DNA from: Verrucomicrobiota bacterium
GTDB lineage: Bacteria > Verrucomicrobiota > Verrucomicrobiia > Opitutales > Opitutaceae
Length of the DNA: 64,000 bases
Assembly: GCA_016222805.1 (NCBI GenBank)
Contig: JACRQG010000012.1
Coordinates: forward strand, 62,001-126,000
Direction of reading: 5' to 3'
Shown here: positions 17,661 through 27,046 of the stretch, in pieces
Position numbering within the stretch: position 1 is the first letter of the stretch
Layout of the letters: every line of letters starts with the position of its first letter
Program-made: the position numbers and the translations under genes
The notes under the pieces: generated by a model
Databases searched by the model: none
What the model saw: only the letters and a program-made list of their open reading frames with translations
What the model was told of the DNA's origin: nothing

Positions 17661-18469
17661 GGGGAGGTGCGTTCCAGAAGCAGGCCGCGGAACTCCGCCG
17701 CGATGTCGGCGACATCGAAGGTCGGCCACTCGGCGGTCACGCGGTACGCGGGGAGCAGGGGTTGCAGGAGCCGCGGGCGATCGAAGAACCAGCAGGGATA
17801 ACTCGCGGGGTAGATCGACGGCGGGACCCGTTGGAGGGTGAGGCGATCGCGTCCACCGGCGACAAACCCCGTGCGATCGATGATGATGGCGCCGAAACCG
17901 CGCCGGGCGGCATCGGCGAGAAGGGCGTGGGGATTCTCCAGGTAGGGCAGGACGCTCGACAGCAGCAGGGTGGAGTTGCGCGCGTCGGGCGCGGCGGCGT
18001 CGAGGGTCGGTTGGAAGCGCAGCGGACCTGTTTCGAATTCGGCACGGCCGGCGGCGACGAAATGCGCCTGTTCCACCACCGTCCAGCGGAGGCGGGGCAG
18101 GCCCTCGAGCCAGCGGCGGTGCTGCCACCACGTGCTGCCCAGGGCGCCGCCGAAATCGATCACGTCGAGGTTGCCGTTTCCGGCCGCCGCGCGGCGGAGG
18201 AGCGCGCCGAGCAGCGGGGCGTGCCATTCCGGAGTGGCGAAAAGGACGGTGTCGCGTTCGTAGGCCGCGCGGCCGTCGCGGACGGCGCGGGTGGCGGCGA
18301 CGGCTTTCTCCAGGATCGCGGGCGCTTCGTAACCCGTGGCGGCGGCGCGCGCAGCCTCCCAGGTCGGAAAGTCGCCGGTGAAGACGGGCGGCGTAAAGGC
18401 CCGGCGGAGACTTCGGACGAGCGCGGGCGGCAGCCACGCCTGGGCGAAACGGGAAAGCGGCGAGTTCAT
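17657..18469 (-). CDS. Methyltransferase of the TIGR04325 type
   Basis: This 270-residue protein shows VFTGDFPTWEAARAAATGYE near the N-terminus, then LDVIDFGGALGSTWWQHRRW (a modified SAM motif) and LLLSSVLPYLENPHALLADA. These are the marks of the putative methyltransferases found in O-antigen loci of Leptospira and other bacteria. It ends with RVPPSIYPASYPCWFFD. ATG 18469 overlaps the stop of the upstream gene. The role in glycan modification is inferred from family and context. Confidence 0.8.
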   Translation of the reverse strand: MNSPLSRFAQAWLPPALVRSLRRAFTPPVFTGDFPTWEAARAAATGYEAPAILEKAVAATRAVRDGRAAYERDTVLFATPEWHAPLLGALLRRAAAGNGNLDVIDFGGALGSTWWQHRRWLEGLPRLRWTVVEQAHFVAAGRAEFETGPLRFQPTLDAAAPDARNSTLLLSSVLPYLENPHALLADAARRGFGAIIIDRTGFVAGGRDRLTLQRVPPSIYPASYPCWFFDRPRLLQPLLPAYRVTAEWPTFDVADIAAEFRGLLLERTSP

Positions 18470-19353
18470 CGCATTCGGGCGAGGCGGGCGCGGATCCGGC
18501 GCAGCAGCCGGCGCCAGCCGCCAGGGTTGGCCGCCTGCCAGAGATCGCGGCAGGCGGGATGCTCGGTGGGCTCGGGCCACACTGTGGGGATCGGTGGGGA
18601 GGGGCGCAGGGGAGGGTTCGCCCAGTCGGTGGCGGCACCGGCATTGGTGGCGTCGCGGTCGAAGCCGAGGTGTTCGACCATGCTCCACGGCGGCCGCAGG
18701 CACAGCCCGCCATCGGCAAAGTGGTGGCAGAGCCAGCGCACGGCCCAGAGGTTGCGCGCCGTTTCCTCCTGCGCCATCGGCAGGAGATCGGCGCCGTAGG
18801 CCTCGACGGGTCGGCCGAGCTCCGCGGCCCGGCCCAGCTTGGCGAGGGCGGTCTCCTCCGTCATGCCCCGCCAGCCGCGGGCCCAGGTGCCCCAGACCCA
18901 GCAGTCCGCGCGGGCATCGAAATAGGGCGCGGCCCCGATGCCGGGCGGCGTCACGCGGGGGTGCGTCCAGGCGCTGATGCTGCGCACCCGCTCGTCCGCG
19001 GCGTAGTGGTGCAGCGCCGCGCACATCCAGGCGTAGGTGCCGGGCACGGCGATGAGATCGTCCTCCCAGACGATGAAGGCCTCGTGTTCGCGGGCGACGG
19101 CGTCGACTCCGCTGCGCACGTTGCGGCCGAGGCCGAGGTTGGCCGGGCGCTCCACGACGCGGCAATCGCACCAGTCCACCGCGCGCAACCGGGCGCGCAC
19201 CGCGCCAACGGCGGCGGCATCGGTTGCGTCCCTGGCGCCGTCGCTGAACACCCACAGGAGCGGCGCCTGATTTTCCCGCAGCACCTCGAGGACGCGCGCG
19301 AGGAGGGCGGGGCGCGCGTAGGCGAAGAGGACGACGGGGATCGGGGCGGGCAT
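18466..19353 (-). CDS. Glycosyltransferase, GT13/GNT-I-like
   Basis: This 295-residue protein opens IPVVLFAYARPALLARVLEV, then has WVFSDGARDATDAAAV, ERPANLGLGRNVRSGVDAV and the metal-binding VWEDDLIAVPGTYAWM. The EDD motif and gene context fit a GNT-I-like transferase. GWGTWARGWRG-like aromatic segments (WVWGTWARGWRGM) recall bacterial members annotated as glycosyltransferase family protein. Start ATG 19353 sits 4 bases after the preceding stop. Substrate unknown. Confidence 0.78.
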   Translation of the reverse strand: MPAPIPVVLFAYARPALLARVLEVLRENQAPLLWVFSDGARDATDAAAVGAVRARLRAVDWCDCRVVERPANLGLGRNVRSGVDAVAREHEAFIVWEDDLIAVPGTYAWMCAALHHYAADERVRSISAWTHPRVTPPGIGAAPYFDARADCWVWGTWARGWRGMTEETALAKLGRAAELGRPVEAYGADLLPMAQEETARNLWAVRWLCHHFADGGLCLRPPWSMVEHLGFDRDATNAGAATDWANPPLRPSPPIPTVWPEPTEHPACRDLWQAANPGGWRRLLRRIRARLARMR

Positions 19354-19357
19354 GGGT

Positions 19358-20071
19358 TCAGTGCAGACGGTAGAGCAGATCGGCCCGGGTGCCGAGATCG
19401 GTGAGCGTTTCGAACAGGCGGTAGCGGGGCGCCAGCAGTGCCGTGATGGCCGCGGCGTCGCGGGCCTCCACGCAGATGAACCGGGGAGCATGGCGGGCGA
19501 GATCGAGACCCTGCAGCGCGGTGATTTCGGCGCCTTCCACGTCGAGACTGAGCAGATCGATGCGCCCGCCGATCCGGGCCTCGTCGATGAGGGCGGAAAG
19601 GGTGCGGGCCGGCACCGTCAGCCGGCGGGAGGAGGCCAGCCCCTGGGCGGCCAGCCCGGCGGCCACGTGGGCAGCGGTGGCGGCTTCGTCCCCGAGGGCG
19701 CCGCGCACGGTCGACATCAGGCCGGCGAAGTGCAGCTCGACCGTGGCGCCCGGCTCGTCGCGGGCGGCGAGGGCGCAGGCGGCGACCTGCGCGCGGCGGT
19801 TGCGGCGGCATTCGGCGGCGAGTTCGGGCACGGGTTCGATCAGGAGGCCGGTCCAGCCGCGGATCTTCTCGAAGTAGTAGGTGTTGCTCTGGCGCACGCC
19901 GTCGTTGGCGCCGGCCTCGATGAACACGCCGTGGTCGAAGTCGAGGTGGCGTTCGAGTTTGCGGTCGAGGTCGTGAAGGGCCGGCCGGGAATAACGCAGG
20001 ATGCCCAGACGTTCACAGCCGCGGCGGCGAAGCCGGAGCAGGGATTGGCGGAACCGCGACGGGAGCCTCAT
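19358..20071 (-). CDS. FkbM family methyltransferase
   Basis: This 237-residue methyltransferase has the FkbM signature FIEAGANDGVRQSNTYYFEK, LIEPVPELAAECRRNR and the late LLSLDVEGAEITALQGLDL. FkbM-type enzymes O-methylate sugars or polyketides. The N-terminal basic stretch ([18 protein letters not shown]) may touch the membrane. ATG 20071 overlaps the flippase stop. It is the third methyltransferase of the operon, so the glycan may be heavily methylated. Confidence 0.88.
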   Translation of the reverse strand: MRLPSRFRQSLLRLRRRGCERLGILRYSRPALHDLDRKLERHLDFDHGVFIEAGANDGVRQSNTYYFEKIRGWTGLLIEPVPELAAECRRNRRAQVAACALAARDEPGATVELHFAGLMSTVRGALGDEAATAAHVAAGLAAQGLASSRRLTVPARTLSALIDEARIGGRIDLLSLDVEGAEITALQGLDLARHAPRFICVEARDAAAITALLAPRYRLFETLTDLGTRADLLYRLH

Positions 20072-21384
20072 GATCGCCGGAGGTAACCCCACGCGCGGAA
20101 GGGAATCAACAAGGCGCGGGTCTGCAGGAGGGCGATCGGCCGCACGGAGCGGTGCAGGAACGACGAGAGCCAGGCCGCGGCGGCGTAGGAAATCACGGTG
20201 GCCAGGGCGGCGCCGAGGCCGCCCCAGCGGGGAATGAGGAGGAGGTTGAGTCCGATGTTGAGCAGCGCCCCCCCGGAGGTCGCGACGAGGTAGAAGCGCT
20301 GGTGGCTCTCGTTGACCAGCCACTGGCCGCGGGCCACGCCGAGAAAGACAAAGACGCTCGCCCAGACGTGCAGCGCGACGATTCCGGCCGAGGCGGAGTA
20401 CTCGGGTCCGTAAGCCAGGCGCACGATCCACGGGGCGGCCAGGGCCACCGGCACGGCCAGGGCGTAGGCGGCGGCGGCGCTGAGATCAAAGTACTGCTGG
20501 AAGCGCAGGTGATAGGCCTCGGATCCCCGCTCACGGGCGCGCAGCAGGGCGGGAAGGGTGCTGGAGGCGAGCGCGGTGGGGATGAAGTACCAGATCTCCG
20601 TGAGGCGCGTGGCCGCGGAGTAGAGGCCCACAGCGGCCGGACCGACGAGGTGGCGCAGCATCACCTCGTCGATTTTCATGTACAGGACCACGGCGAGGCT
20701 GGCGAAAAGCAGGGGCCACGACTCCCGGAGCAGCCGGCCCATCTCGCTGCGCGTGGCGGCCGACCAGCGGAACGGGCAGCCGGCGCGGCGAGCCGCCCAG
20801 TGAAGCCCGGCGGCGGCCAGCCCCGCCTCGAGCACCAGCACCGCGGCGAAGCCGGCCAGCGGTGCGGCGGTGGCGATCAGCCAGAGGCGCAGCGCGGCCC
20901 CGACGCCCAGGACGGCGGTTTGGATCACCGTGGCAGGACGCGCCAGCAATTGGGACTGTAGCCAGACTTCCGGCAGGAGCAGCGCGGGTTGCAGGAGCGT
21001 GGCGGCGAGCAGGGCGAGCAGCGGGGCCTCCGCCCCGGGCGCGAGGGCGGCGAAGCCGAGGAGGGCTCCGATGGTGGGGAGGGCCGCCAGCAGGCGCAGA
21101 CAAGCTCCGCTGGCCAGAATCTCCGCGGTGCGGGCCGGCTCGCGCAACACGTCGCGTTTCACGATCGACTCGACTCCGAGGGAAACAACGGCGCCGGCAA
21201 GCGTGGTGAGGGCGATGGCGTAGTTCAGGCCGCCGAGTTGTTCCGGGCCGAGGTGGCGGGCGACCAGGAACCCGACGCCCACGCCCAGCACGAGGCGCAC
21301 CGCCCGCTCGGCAAAGAGCCAGCCAAGGTTGGCGGCGGCCCGTTGCAGGCCGGGACTGGCCATGACTTCCGCCGCGTGCTGCAT
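20068..21384 (-). CDS. Wzx-like oligosaccharide flippase
   Basis: This 438-residue membrane protein has about 12-14 hydrophobic segments and the MATE/Wzx pattern: [43 protein letters not shown] and [15 protein letters not shown]. Such flippases move undecaprenyl-linked repeat units across the inner membrane. An alternative start is ATG 21363 (MASPGLQ). It heads the minus-strand glycan operon (21384 to 14387), and 108 bp separate it from a divergent glycosyltransferase. Confidence 0.87.
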   Translation of the reverse strand: MQHAAEVMASPGLQRAAANLGWLFAERAVRLVLGVGVGFLVARHLGPEQLGGLNYAIALTTLAGAVVSLGVESIVKRDVLREPARTAEILASGACLRLLAALPTIGALLGFAALAPGAEAPLLALLAATLLQPALLLPEVWLQSQLLARPATVIQTAVLGVGAALRLWLIATAAPLAGFAAVLVLEAGLAAAGLHWAARRAGCPFRWSAATRSEMGRLLRESWPLLFASLAVVLYMKIDEVMLRHLVGPAAVGLYSAATRLTEIWYFIPTALASSTLPALLRARERGSEAYHLRFQQYFDLSAAAAYALAVPVALAAPWIVRLAYGPEYSASAGIVALHVWASVFVFLGVARGQWLVNESHQRFYLVATSGGALLNIGLNLLLIPRWGGLGAALATVISYAAAAWLSSFLHRSVRPIALLQTRALLIPFRAWGYLRRS

Positions 21385-21492
21385 GCGGGCGGACGATGGG
21401 TTCGGCGGCAGGGGCGGTCAAGGACGCCACGGGGCCGGGGAAAAAGGCTTCCCCCTTCCCGGCGGGCGGCTACGGTCGCGCCGTCAGCCCGC

Positions 21493-22182
21493 ATGAAGCT
21501 CTCCATCGTCATTCCCTGCTACAACGAGGCCCGGACCATCCGGAATATCGTGGACCGGGTGCGTGCCTCGCCCGTCTCGGACAAGGAGATCATCATCGTG
21601 GACGACTGCTCCCGCGACGGCACACGGGATCTGCTCCGCACCCAGATCACGCCGCTGGTCGACAAGATCATCTACCACGAGGTGAACCAGGGCAAGGGGG
21701 CGGCGCTGCGCACGGGGTTCCAGGCGGCGACGGGCGACGTGGTGATCGTGCAGGACGCCGACCTGGAATATGATCCCGGCGAATACCCGAACCTGCTGAA
21801 GCCGATCCTGGACGGCAAGGCGGACGTCGTGTTCGGCTCGCGCTTCCAGGGCGGCCAACCCCACCGCGTGGTGTATTTCTGGCACATGGTCGGCAACAAG
21901 TTCCTGACCCTGCTCTCGAACATGGCGACCAACCTCAACCTCACGGACATGGAGACCTGCTACAAGCTGTTCCGCCGGGAGGTGATTCAGAAGATCGCGA
22001 TCGAGGAAAACCGCTTTGGTTTCGAGCCGGAGATCACCGCCAAGGTGGCGAAGCTGGGGGTGACGATCTACGAGGTGGGCATCGGCTACTACGGCCGGAC
22101 CTACGCCGAGGGGAAGAAGATCGGCTGGCGCGACGGCTTCCGCGCGCTGTGGGCGATCTTCAAATACAACTTCCTGCGGTAG
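21493..22182 (+). CDS. Family 2 glycosyltransferase, polyprenyl-phosphate (DPM1-like)
   Basis: This 229-residue enzyme has [56 protein letters not shown] and the catalytic [10 protein letters not shown]. This is the pattern of dolichyl/polyprenyl-phosphate mannosyl- or glucosyltransferases without membrane anchor. Such enzymes make the lipid-linked donor for GT-C transferases, which fits the polytopic proteins nearby. ATG 21493 is the first start of the conserved domain. Confidence 0.9.
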   Translation: MKLSIVIPCYNEARTIRNIVDRVRASPVSDKEIIIVDDCSRDGTRDLLRTQITPLVDKIIYHEVNQGKGAALRTGFQAATGDVVIVQDADLEYDPGEYPNLLKPILDGKADVVFGSRFQGGQPHRVVYFWHMVGNKFLTLLSNMATNLNLTDMETCYKLFRREVIQKIAIEENRFGFEPEITAKVAKLGVTIYEVGIGYYGRTYAEGKKIGWRDGFRALWAIFKYNFLR

Positions 22183-22232
22183 GGTGCCCGCCGGGGCGCA
22201 TGCCCTGACGCGAAGCATCACCTGGGTGCGCC

Positions 22233-23927
22233 ATGGCCTCCGAACTTCTAGGGCTTCTTGGCGTGGCGGGCGTCGGAGGGGTGCTGGTGGCCGGGCTGGG
22301 CTGGCCGGTGGTGGCCCGGCTGCCGCTTGCGGCGACGGAGCGGCTGGTGGCGGGGGCGGCCGTTTCGCTCCTCGGTGTATTCCTGATCGGGTGGCTGGGA
22401 TTCGTTTGGCACTGGCCCCTCGTGAGTGCCTGGGTCCTGCCGGTGTTGGCGGTCGCGGGCCTGGCGTGGCGGCGCCGGGAACTGGCGGCGGTCGTGCGCG
22501 ATCCCGAGGCGCGGGAGCTGTTGATCGCGCAGGCGCTGGTCACGGCGTGGTGCCTCGGCTGGCTCGCGACGGTGGTGACCTACTCGGGTGGAGGGTGGGC
22601 GGCGGATTGGTACGAGCATTGGGAACGCACGCGTCATCTGCTGGCGCGGGGAACGCACGACGTCGTCTTCATCGATCACGCCGGGCTGACGGCGCGACCC
22701 CCGCTCGTCAATGCAGCGGTGGGGGCGGTGCTGGCGCTGACGCGGGTGGACTTCGCGGCGTTCCAGCTGGCGTCGACGCTGTTTGGCAGCCTCGCCTTCG
22801 CGCCGGCCGCGTTGCTGGCGCGACGCTGGGGCGGGGCGTTGGCGGTGCCCGCGTTGGCGGTGCTGTTCTGCCTCAACCCGCTCTTCGTGCAGAACGCGAC
22901 CTTCGCGTGGACGAAGCTGCCGGCGGCGTTTTTCGTGCTCACCGCGGGATATTTCTTCCTGCGGGCCCTGGAGGCGGAGGATCCGCGGATTCCGGCCGGG
23001 CTGTTCAGCGCGAGCCTCGCGGCGGCAATCCTGGCGCACTATTCCGCGGGTCCGTATGCCGTCGTCCTGGCGGCGGTGTGGCTCGGGTGGACCTGGAGGC
23101 GGCAGAGTGAAGCGGCCTGGTGGCGCGCCAGCCTGCTGGCGCTGGCGATCGGGCTGGCGGTGCTGGCGCTGTGGTTCGGCTGGGCCCTTTCGGTTTATGG
23201 GTGGCGGGGGACGCTGCTGGCCAACACCAGTGTGCAGGCTGCGGACGCTTCCGGCGGACAATTCACCCGCATCTGGCTCAACCTGCGCGACACGATCGTG
23301 CCTCATTTCCTCCGTCCGATGGACGGGGATCTCATTGCCCAGTCCAGTCCCTGGGGACGCTGGCGCGACTGGTTCTTCCAGGGCTATCAGGTCAATCTCG
23401 TGTTGGCCTTCGGCGCCACGGGCTGGCTTGTGCTAGGGCGGGCGCTGGCGGGCGCGGGGGCGGGGCAGGCGGGATCGGGGCGGTGGGTCTGGTTCGGTGC
23501 CGGCGCGGCCATCGTGCTCCTGGGGGTGGGTGTCCACGGGGCGCGCGATACCTGGGGCCTGGCGCACATCTGCCTGCAACCGCTGGTGCTGGCCGGGCTG
23601 GCGGCGCTTGCGGCGCGGGTGGCGTTCCTGTCGCGGGGGTGGCGGTGGTTGCTGGCGGCGGGCGCCGTGATCGACGGGGTGTTCGGCCTAGTCCTGCATT
23701 TTGGCGTGCAGAACCTGGCCTGGGATCGGTGGTTCGCGCCGGGGCGCACGTACGACGAGATCTTCGCGACCTACAACCGGGTGGCTTACATGAACGTGGC
23801 CGCGAAGGTGCAGCACGGGCTGAGCTTCTTCGCCGACGACCTGGCGGCGCCGCTGCCGCTGGTACTGGTGTTCCTTGCTGGCGTCCTCACGCTGGCATGG
23901 TCGCGGTGGCGACGCGCGGGATCCTGA
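22233..23927 (+). CDS. Polytopic membrane protein, probable GT39-like transferase
   Basis: This 564-residue protein has a dozen membrane helices. A periplasmic loop reads GGGWAADWYEHWERTRHLLA, and FIDHAGLTARPPLVNAAVGA follows, close to the RPPL motif of GT39-type transferases. It lies 50 bp behind the polyprenyl-phosphate glycosyltransferase and could use its product as donor. The C-terminal WAPGRTYDEIF-like part is soluble. Function is inferred from topology and context. Confidence 0.72.
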   Translation: MASELLGLLGVAGVGGVLVAGLGWPVVARLPLAATERLVAGAAVSLLGVFLIGWLGFVWHWPLVSAWVLPVLAVAGLAWRRRELAAVVRDPEARELLIAQALVTAWCLGWLATVVTYSGGGWAADWYEHWERTRHLLARGTHDVVFIDHAGLTARPPLVNAAVGAVLALTRVDFAAFQLASTLFGSLAFAPAALLARRWGGALAVPALAVLFCLNPLFVQNATFAWTKLPAAFFVLTAGYFFLRALEAEDPRIPAGLFSASLAAAILAHYSAGPYAVVLAAVWLGWTWRRQSEAAWWRASLLALAIGLAVLALWFGWALSVYGWRGTLLANTSVQAADASGGQFTRIWLNLRDTIVPHFLRPMDGDLIAQSSPWGRWRDWFFQGYQVNLVLAFGATGWLVLGRALAGAGAGQAGSGRWVWFGAGAAIVLLGVGVHGARDTWGLAHICLQPLVLAGLAALAARVAFLSRGWRWLLAAGAVIDGVFGLVLHFGVQNLAWDRWFAPGRTYDEIFATYNRVAYMNVAAKVQHGLSFFADDLAAPLPLVLVFLAGVLTLAWSRWRRAGS

Positions 23928-23943
23928 GGCCGGGCGGCGGGAT

Positions 23944-24693
23944 TCACGCCGCCCTCGGTGCCGGTTGGTGGGCGCGGAGGATACCGTCCTCCATCTCGAG
24001 GATGCGGTCGCAGAGGTCGAGGGCGCGATGATCGTGGGTGACCACCACGACCCCGGCGCGTTGCTCGTGGGCGACGCGGCGGAAGAGCTCCATCACCTGG
24101 CGGCCGAGCCGGCCGTCGAGGGCGGCGGTGGGCTCATCGGCGAGGATGAGATCCGGGCGGTTGGCGAGTGCGCGGGCGATGGCGACGCGTTGCTGCTGAC
24201 CTCCCGAGAGCATGAAAGGCAGGTTGTGCAGCCGGTCGCCGAGCCCGAGGTAGGCCAGCAGTTCCCCGGCGCGGTCGCGGGCGGTGCGCGGGGCGACGTC
24301 GTTGATCTCGAGGGCGACCTGGACGTTCTGCCGCGCGGTGAGGAACGGGATTAGGTTCGCCTTCTGGAAGACGAAGCCGAGGTGATGACGGCAGAACGCC
24401 CGCAGTTCCACGAGCGCATGGGGTCCGTCCATCACGGCCTGACCGGCGACGGCGACGCGGCCGGCGGTCGGCGGGTTGATCAAGCCGACGGCGGCAAGCA
24501 GGGTCGACTTGCCGGATCCGCTTGGACCGAGCAGGGCCACGACCTCGCCGCGGGCGACGCCGAAGCTCGCGTCGCGCACCGCGACGACCTCGGTGTTGCC
24601 GCTGCCGTAGATCTTCGTGAGGCCCGCAACCTCCGCGGCCAGTTCGGCGCCGGCGGGCGGATGCAGGGAGGGCGGCGTCGCGGCGGGGTTCAC
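23944..24693 (-). CDS. ABC transporter ATP-binding protein (DevA/LolD-like)
   Basis: This 249-residue ATPase has Walker A GPSGSGKST, Q-loop FVFQKANLIPFL, signature LSGGQQQRVAIARAL and Walker B LILADEPTAALD. It belongs to the MacB/LolD/DevA family that energises FtsX-type permeases. The start is taken as GTG 24693, which overlaps the permease stop (GTGA); the longer ORF start at 24840 lies inside the permease gene. With 24690 and 25898 it forms a DevBCA-like exporter. Confidence 0.9.
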   Translation of the reverse strand: MNPAATPPSLHPPAGAELAAEVAGLTKIYGSGNTEVVAVRDASFGVARGEVVALLGPSGSGKSTLLAAVGLINPPTAGRVAVAGQAVMDGPHALVELRAFCRHHLGFVFQKANLIPFLTARQNVQVALEINDVAPRTARDRAGELLAYLGLGDRLHNLPFMLSGGQQQRVAIARALANRPDLILADEPTAALDGRLGRQVMELFRRVAHEQRAGVVVVTHDHRALDLCDRILEMEDGILRAHQPAPRAA

Positions 24694-25901
24694 GAGAGGA
24701 TGGTGTTGGGCTGGATGCGCAGCGCTTTCCAGATGCCGAGTCCACTGGCCGCGACGGAGATCAGGATCACGATGCCGGCGAGCATGGCCCGATCGGTCGC
24801 GGTGATGAGCACCAGGCGAGGAAAGGCGGGGAAGAGCCATTCGCCGAGGGCCCAGGCAATGGCGTAACCCACGGCGCCGAGCAGCAACGCCTGCTGGAGG
24901 ATCAGGCCCACGATCACGCGGTTACGGGCGCCGATCAGCTTGAGCATCGCGATGTCGTGGGCCTTGTCGAGGGTCAGGGTGTAGATGATCAGCGCCATGA
25001 TGATGGCGGAGACGAAGACCAGGATCACCCGGAAGAGCCCGAGTTGGCGGCGGGCGCGATCGACGTTGCCGCGCAGGAGAAAGTCTCGCTGCTCCTGCGC
25101 CGTGTAGACGGAGATGTCGGGCCAGCCAGCCAGGGTGCGAATCACCGTGGCGGCGTCGGCCCCGGGGCCGAGGGAGATCAGGAGGGCGCTGACGGTGGGA
25201 GGGCCCAGCGCCGGCAGAGCCGCGGATGGCAGGTCCGCCCGATCGAGGAGCCCGGGTTGCTGGCGGCCGAGGTCGCCGGCGGCGGCCCGGGCCTGCCGCG
25301 CGGCGCGTTCGAGCCGGATGGCTTCACCCGGGAGATCAAACTGCACCGCCTGCGCATCCCGCAAGGTGAAGAAGGCCATCGGATCTCCCGAGGAAGACGC
25401 CATGCCGCGGGTCAGGCCGACCACCGTGTAGGTTTCCTTGCCGAGGCGGACCTTCTCGCCCAAGGGCAGGCCAAGGGAGCGGTCGGCGATCATCTCGTAG
25501 TGCGCGTGCGCGAGCGGCCGGCCGGCGATCAGCGGCAGGGAGGTGCCCGGGTCGCCCGGCCAGTCGAGGCCCTGCACCGAGAAACGCCATGGCTGGCCGT
25601 GGCGTTCGCGCTGGATGGTGTGGAAGACGAACCGGCGGGCGCGGGCGACACCCGGCACGGCCTCGAGCCGGGAAACCAGGTTGGCGGGCACGCGCGAGAT
25701 TTCCGCGAAGGGCCCGCGGGTGGCATGCTGGACGACCCAGAGGTCGGCTTCGAGGCGGTCGACGAGGAGCGTGGCCTCGTGGACCAGGCCGGAGTAGATG
25801 CCGCCCATGCCGAGGACGAGCATAAGCAGGAGGCCGATTCCGGCGGCCGTCAGGGCGAAACGTCCGCCATTGTGGCGGATGTCCTGCGCGGCAAGATTCA
25901 T
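24690..25901 (-). CDS. FtsX-type ABC permease (DevC-like)
   Basis: This 403-residue permease has one N-terminal helix (FALTAAGIGLLLMLVLGMGG), a periplasmic domain of ~230 residues and three C-terminal helices. Motifs such as LTLDKAHDIAMLKLIGA and the ADLWVVQHATRGPFAE segment recall DevC of the cyanobacterial glycolipid exporter. It overlaps the adaptor upstream (ATGA) and the ATPase downstream (GTGA). The exported compound is unknown; the locus upstream handles sulfur. Confidence 0.87.
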   Translation of the reverse strand: MNLAAQDIRHNGGRFALTAAGIGLLLMLVLGMGGIYSGLVHEATLLVDRLEADLWVVQHATRGPFAEISRVPANLVSRLEAVPGVARARRFVFHTIQRERHGQPWRFSVQGLDWPGDPGTSLPLIAGRPLAHAHYEMIADRSLGLPLGEKVRLGKETYTVVGLTRGMASSSGDPMAFFTLRDAQAVQFDLPGEAIRLERAARQARAAAGDLGRQQPGLLDRADLPSAALPALGPPTVSALLISLGPGADAATVIRTLAGWPDISVYTAQEQRDFLLRGNVDRARRQLGLFRVILVFVSAIIMALIIYTLTLDKAHDIAMLKLIGARNRVIVGLILQQALLLGAVGYAIAWALGEWLFPAFPRLVLITATDRAMLAGIVILISVAASGLGIWKALRIQPNTILS

Positions 25902-27037
25902 CGGGCGGCGATCCGGCGGCCTTCCACCGAGATGCCCGGCGCGGCGGGCCGCACCACCTGGTCGCCGGTTTGCAGGCCGGCGCGGATCTCCACCAGATCC
26001 TTGCCGCGCAGCCCGGATTCGACCGGTTGCCAGCGGGCTCGGCCGCCCTGCAATCGGAAGACTCCCACGGCGCCGTCACGGTACGCGAGAAAGGCCGGCG
26101 GCACCGCCACGACACCGGACCGGCGGCCGGATTCGATGAAGACTTCGGCCCGCTGGCCGATGGTCCAACGGCCCGGCAGCCGGTCGACTAGGACGTCGAC
26201 GAGGAACTCGCGAGTCTCGCGATCGGTTTCGCGGCCCAGGCGGGCGACGCGCCCGGGCAAGGGGTTCTCGGGCTCGGAGCGAAAGACGATGCGGGCCGGC
26301 TGATCCGGGGCGAGCCGGGCCATCGCGGTTTCATCGACCCAGGCGGAGACCCAGAGTTGGTCGGTGGCCGCCAGTTCGAGCACGGCGCCGCCGGGAGAAA
26401 CAACGTCACCGGGATGTCGGTGTCGTCGGAGGATAAGGCCGGAGAAAGGCGCGGTGAGGCGCGTGTGGGCCAACAACTCCTGCTGCAGCGCAATCTGGCT
26501 CGCGGCCGCGGCCCGGGCCTGGCTGGCCTCGGCGATGGCGGCATGCACGCGGGCGAGTTCGGCCTCGGCGATGCGGAGTTGTTCGGTGGCCTTGTCGCGT
26601 TCCGCTTCGGCGAGAGTGCGGCTCTCGGCCAGCGAGACGGCGCGGGTGTGCTCGATCCGGGCGCGGGCGAGCACGGCTTGGGCGCGCGCCTCGTCGGTGC
26701 GGATGCGTTCGACCGTGGCGGCGGCGGCGGCGTGGGCCGTTTCGGCGGCCTCGAGGTGGCGCCGTGCCTCGGCGTCGTCGAGGGTGGCGAGGAGCTGGCC
26801 GGCCTCCACGCGATCGCCCTGGTCGACGGTGACCGTGCTCAGGCGACCGGTGAGGCGCGGGCTGATCGACGCGGAGTAGCGGGCTTCGAGCGTGCCGGTG
26901 CCGAGCGTTTCGCCCTTCACCTCGGCGGTGGCCACGCGGTGGACAACCGCGGGCGCGGAATCAAAACGGAGGAAGTACACCGCCACTCCGGCCGGCAGGA
27001 GCAGCAGGAGCCATCTCCAGGAGCGGAAGAGGGACAT
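25898..27037 (-). CDS. HlyD-family membrane fusion protein (DevB-like adaptor)
   Basis: This 379-residue periplasmic adaptor has an N-terminal helix (WLLLLLPAGVAVYFL), a lipoyl half (GRLSTVTVDQGDRVEAGQLL), a long coiled-coil hairpin (about residues 85-185, Ala/Glu/Arg-rich), the second lipoyl half (LTAPFSGLILRRHRHPGDVV) and beta-barrel domains. It links the DevAC pair to an outer-membrane tunnel, possibly the TolC encoded at 39173. It starts 9 bp after the flavoprotein stop, so it is probably in the sulfur operon. Confidence 0.88.
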   Translation of the reverse strand: MSLFRSWRWLLLLLPAGVAVYFLRFDSAPAVVHRVATAEVKGETLGTGTLEARYSASISPRLTGRLSTVTVDQGDRVEAGQLLATLDDAEARRHLEAAETAHAAAAATVERIRTDEARAQAVLARARIEHTRAVSLAESRTLAEAERDKATEQLRIAEAELARVHAAIAEASQARAAAASQIALQQELLAHTRLTAPFSGLILRRHRHPGDVVSPGGAVLELAATDQLWVSAWVDETAMARLAPDQPARIVFRSEPENPLPGRVARLGRETDRETREFLVDVLVDRLPGRWTIGQRAEVFIESGRRSGVVAVPPAFLAYRDGAVGVFRLQGGRARWQPVESGLRGKDLVEIRAGLQTGDQVVRPAAPGISVEGRRIAAR

Positions 27038-27046
27038 GGCGGCGGG

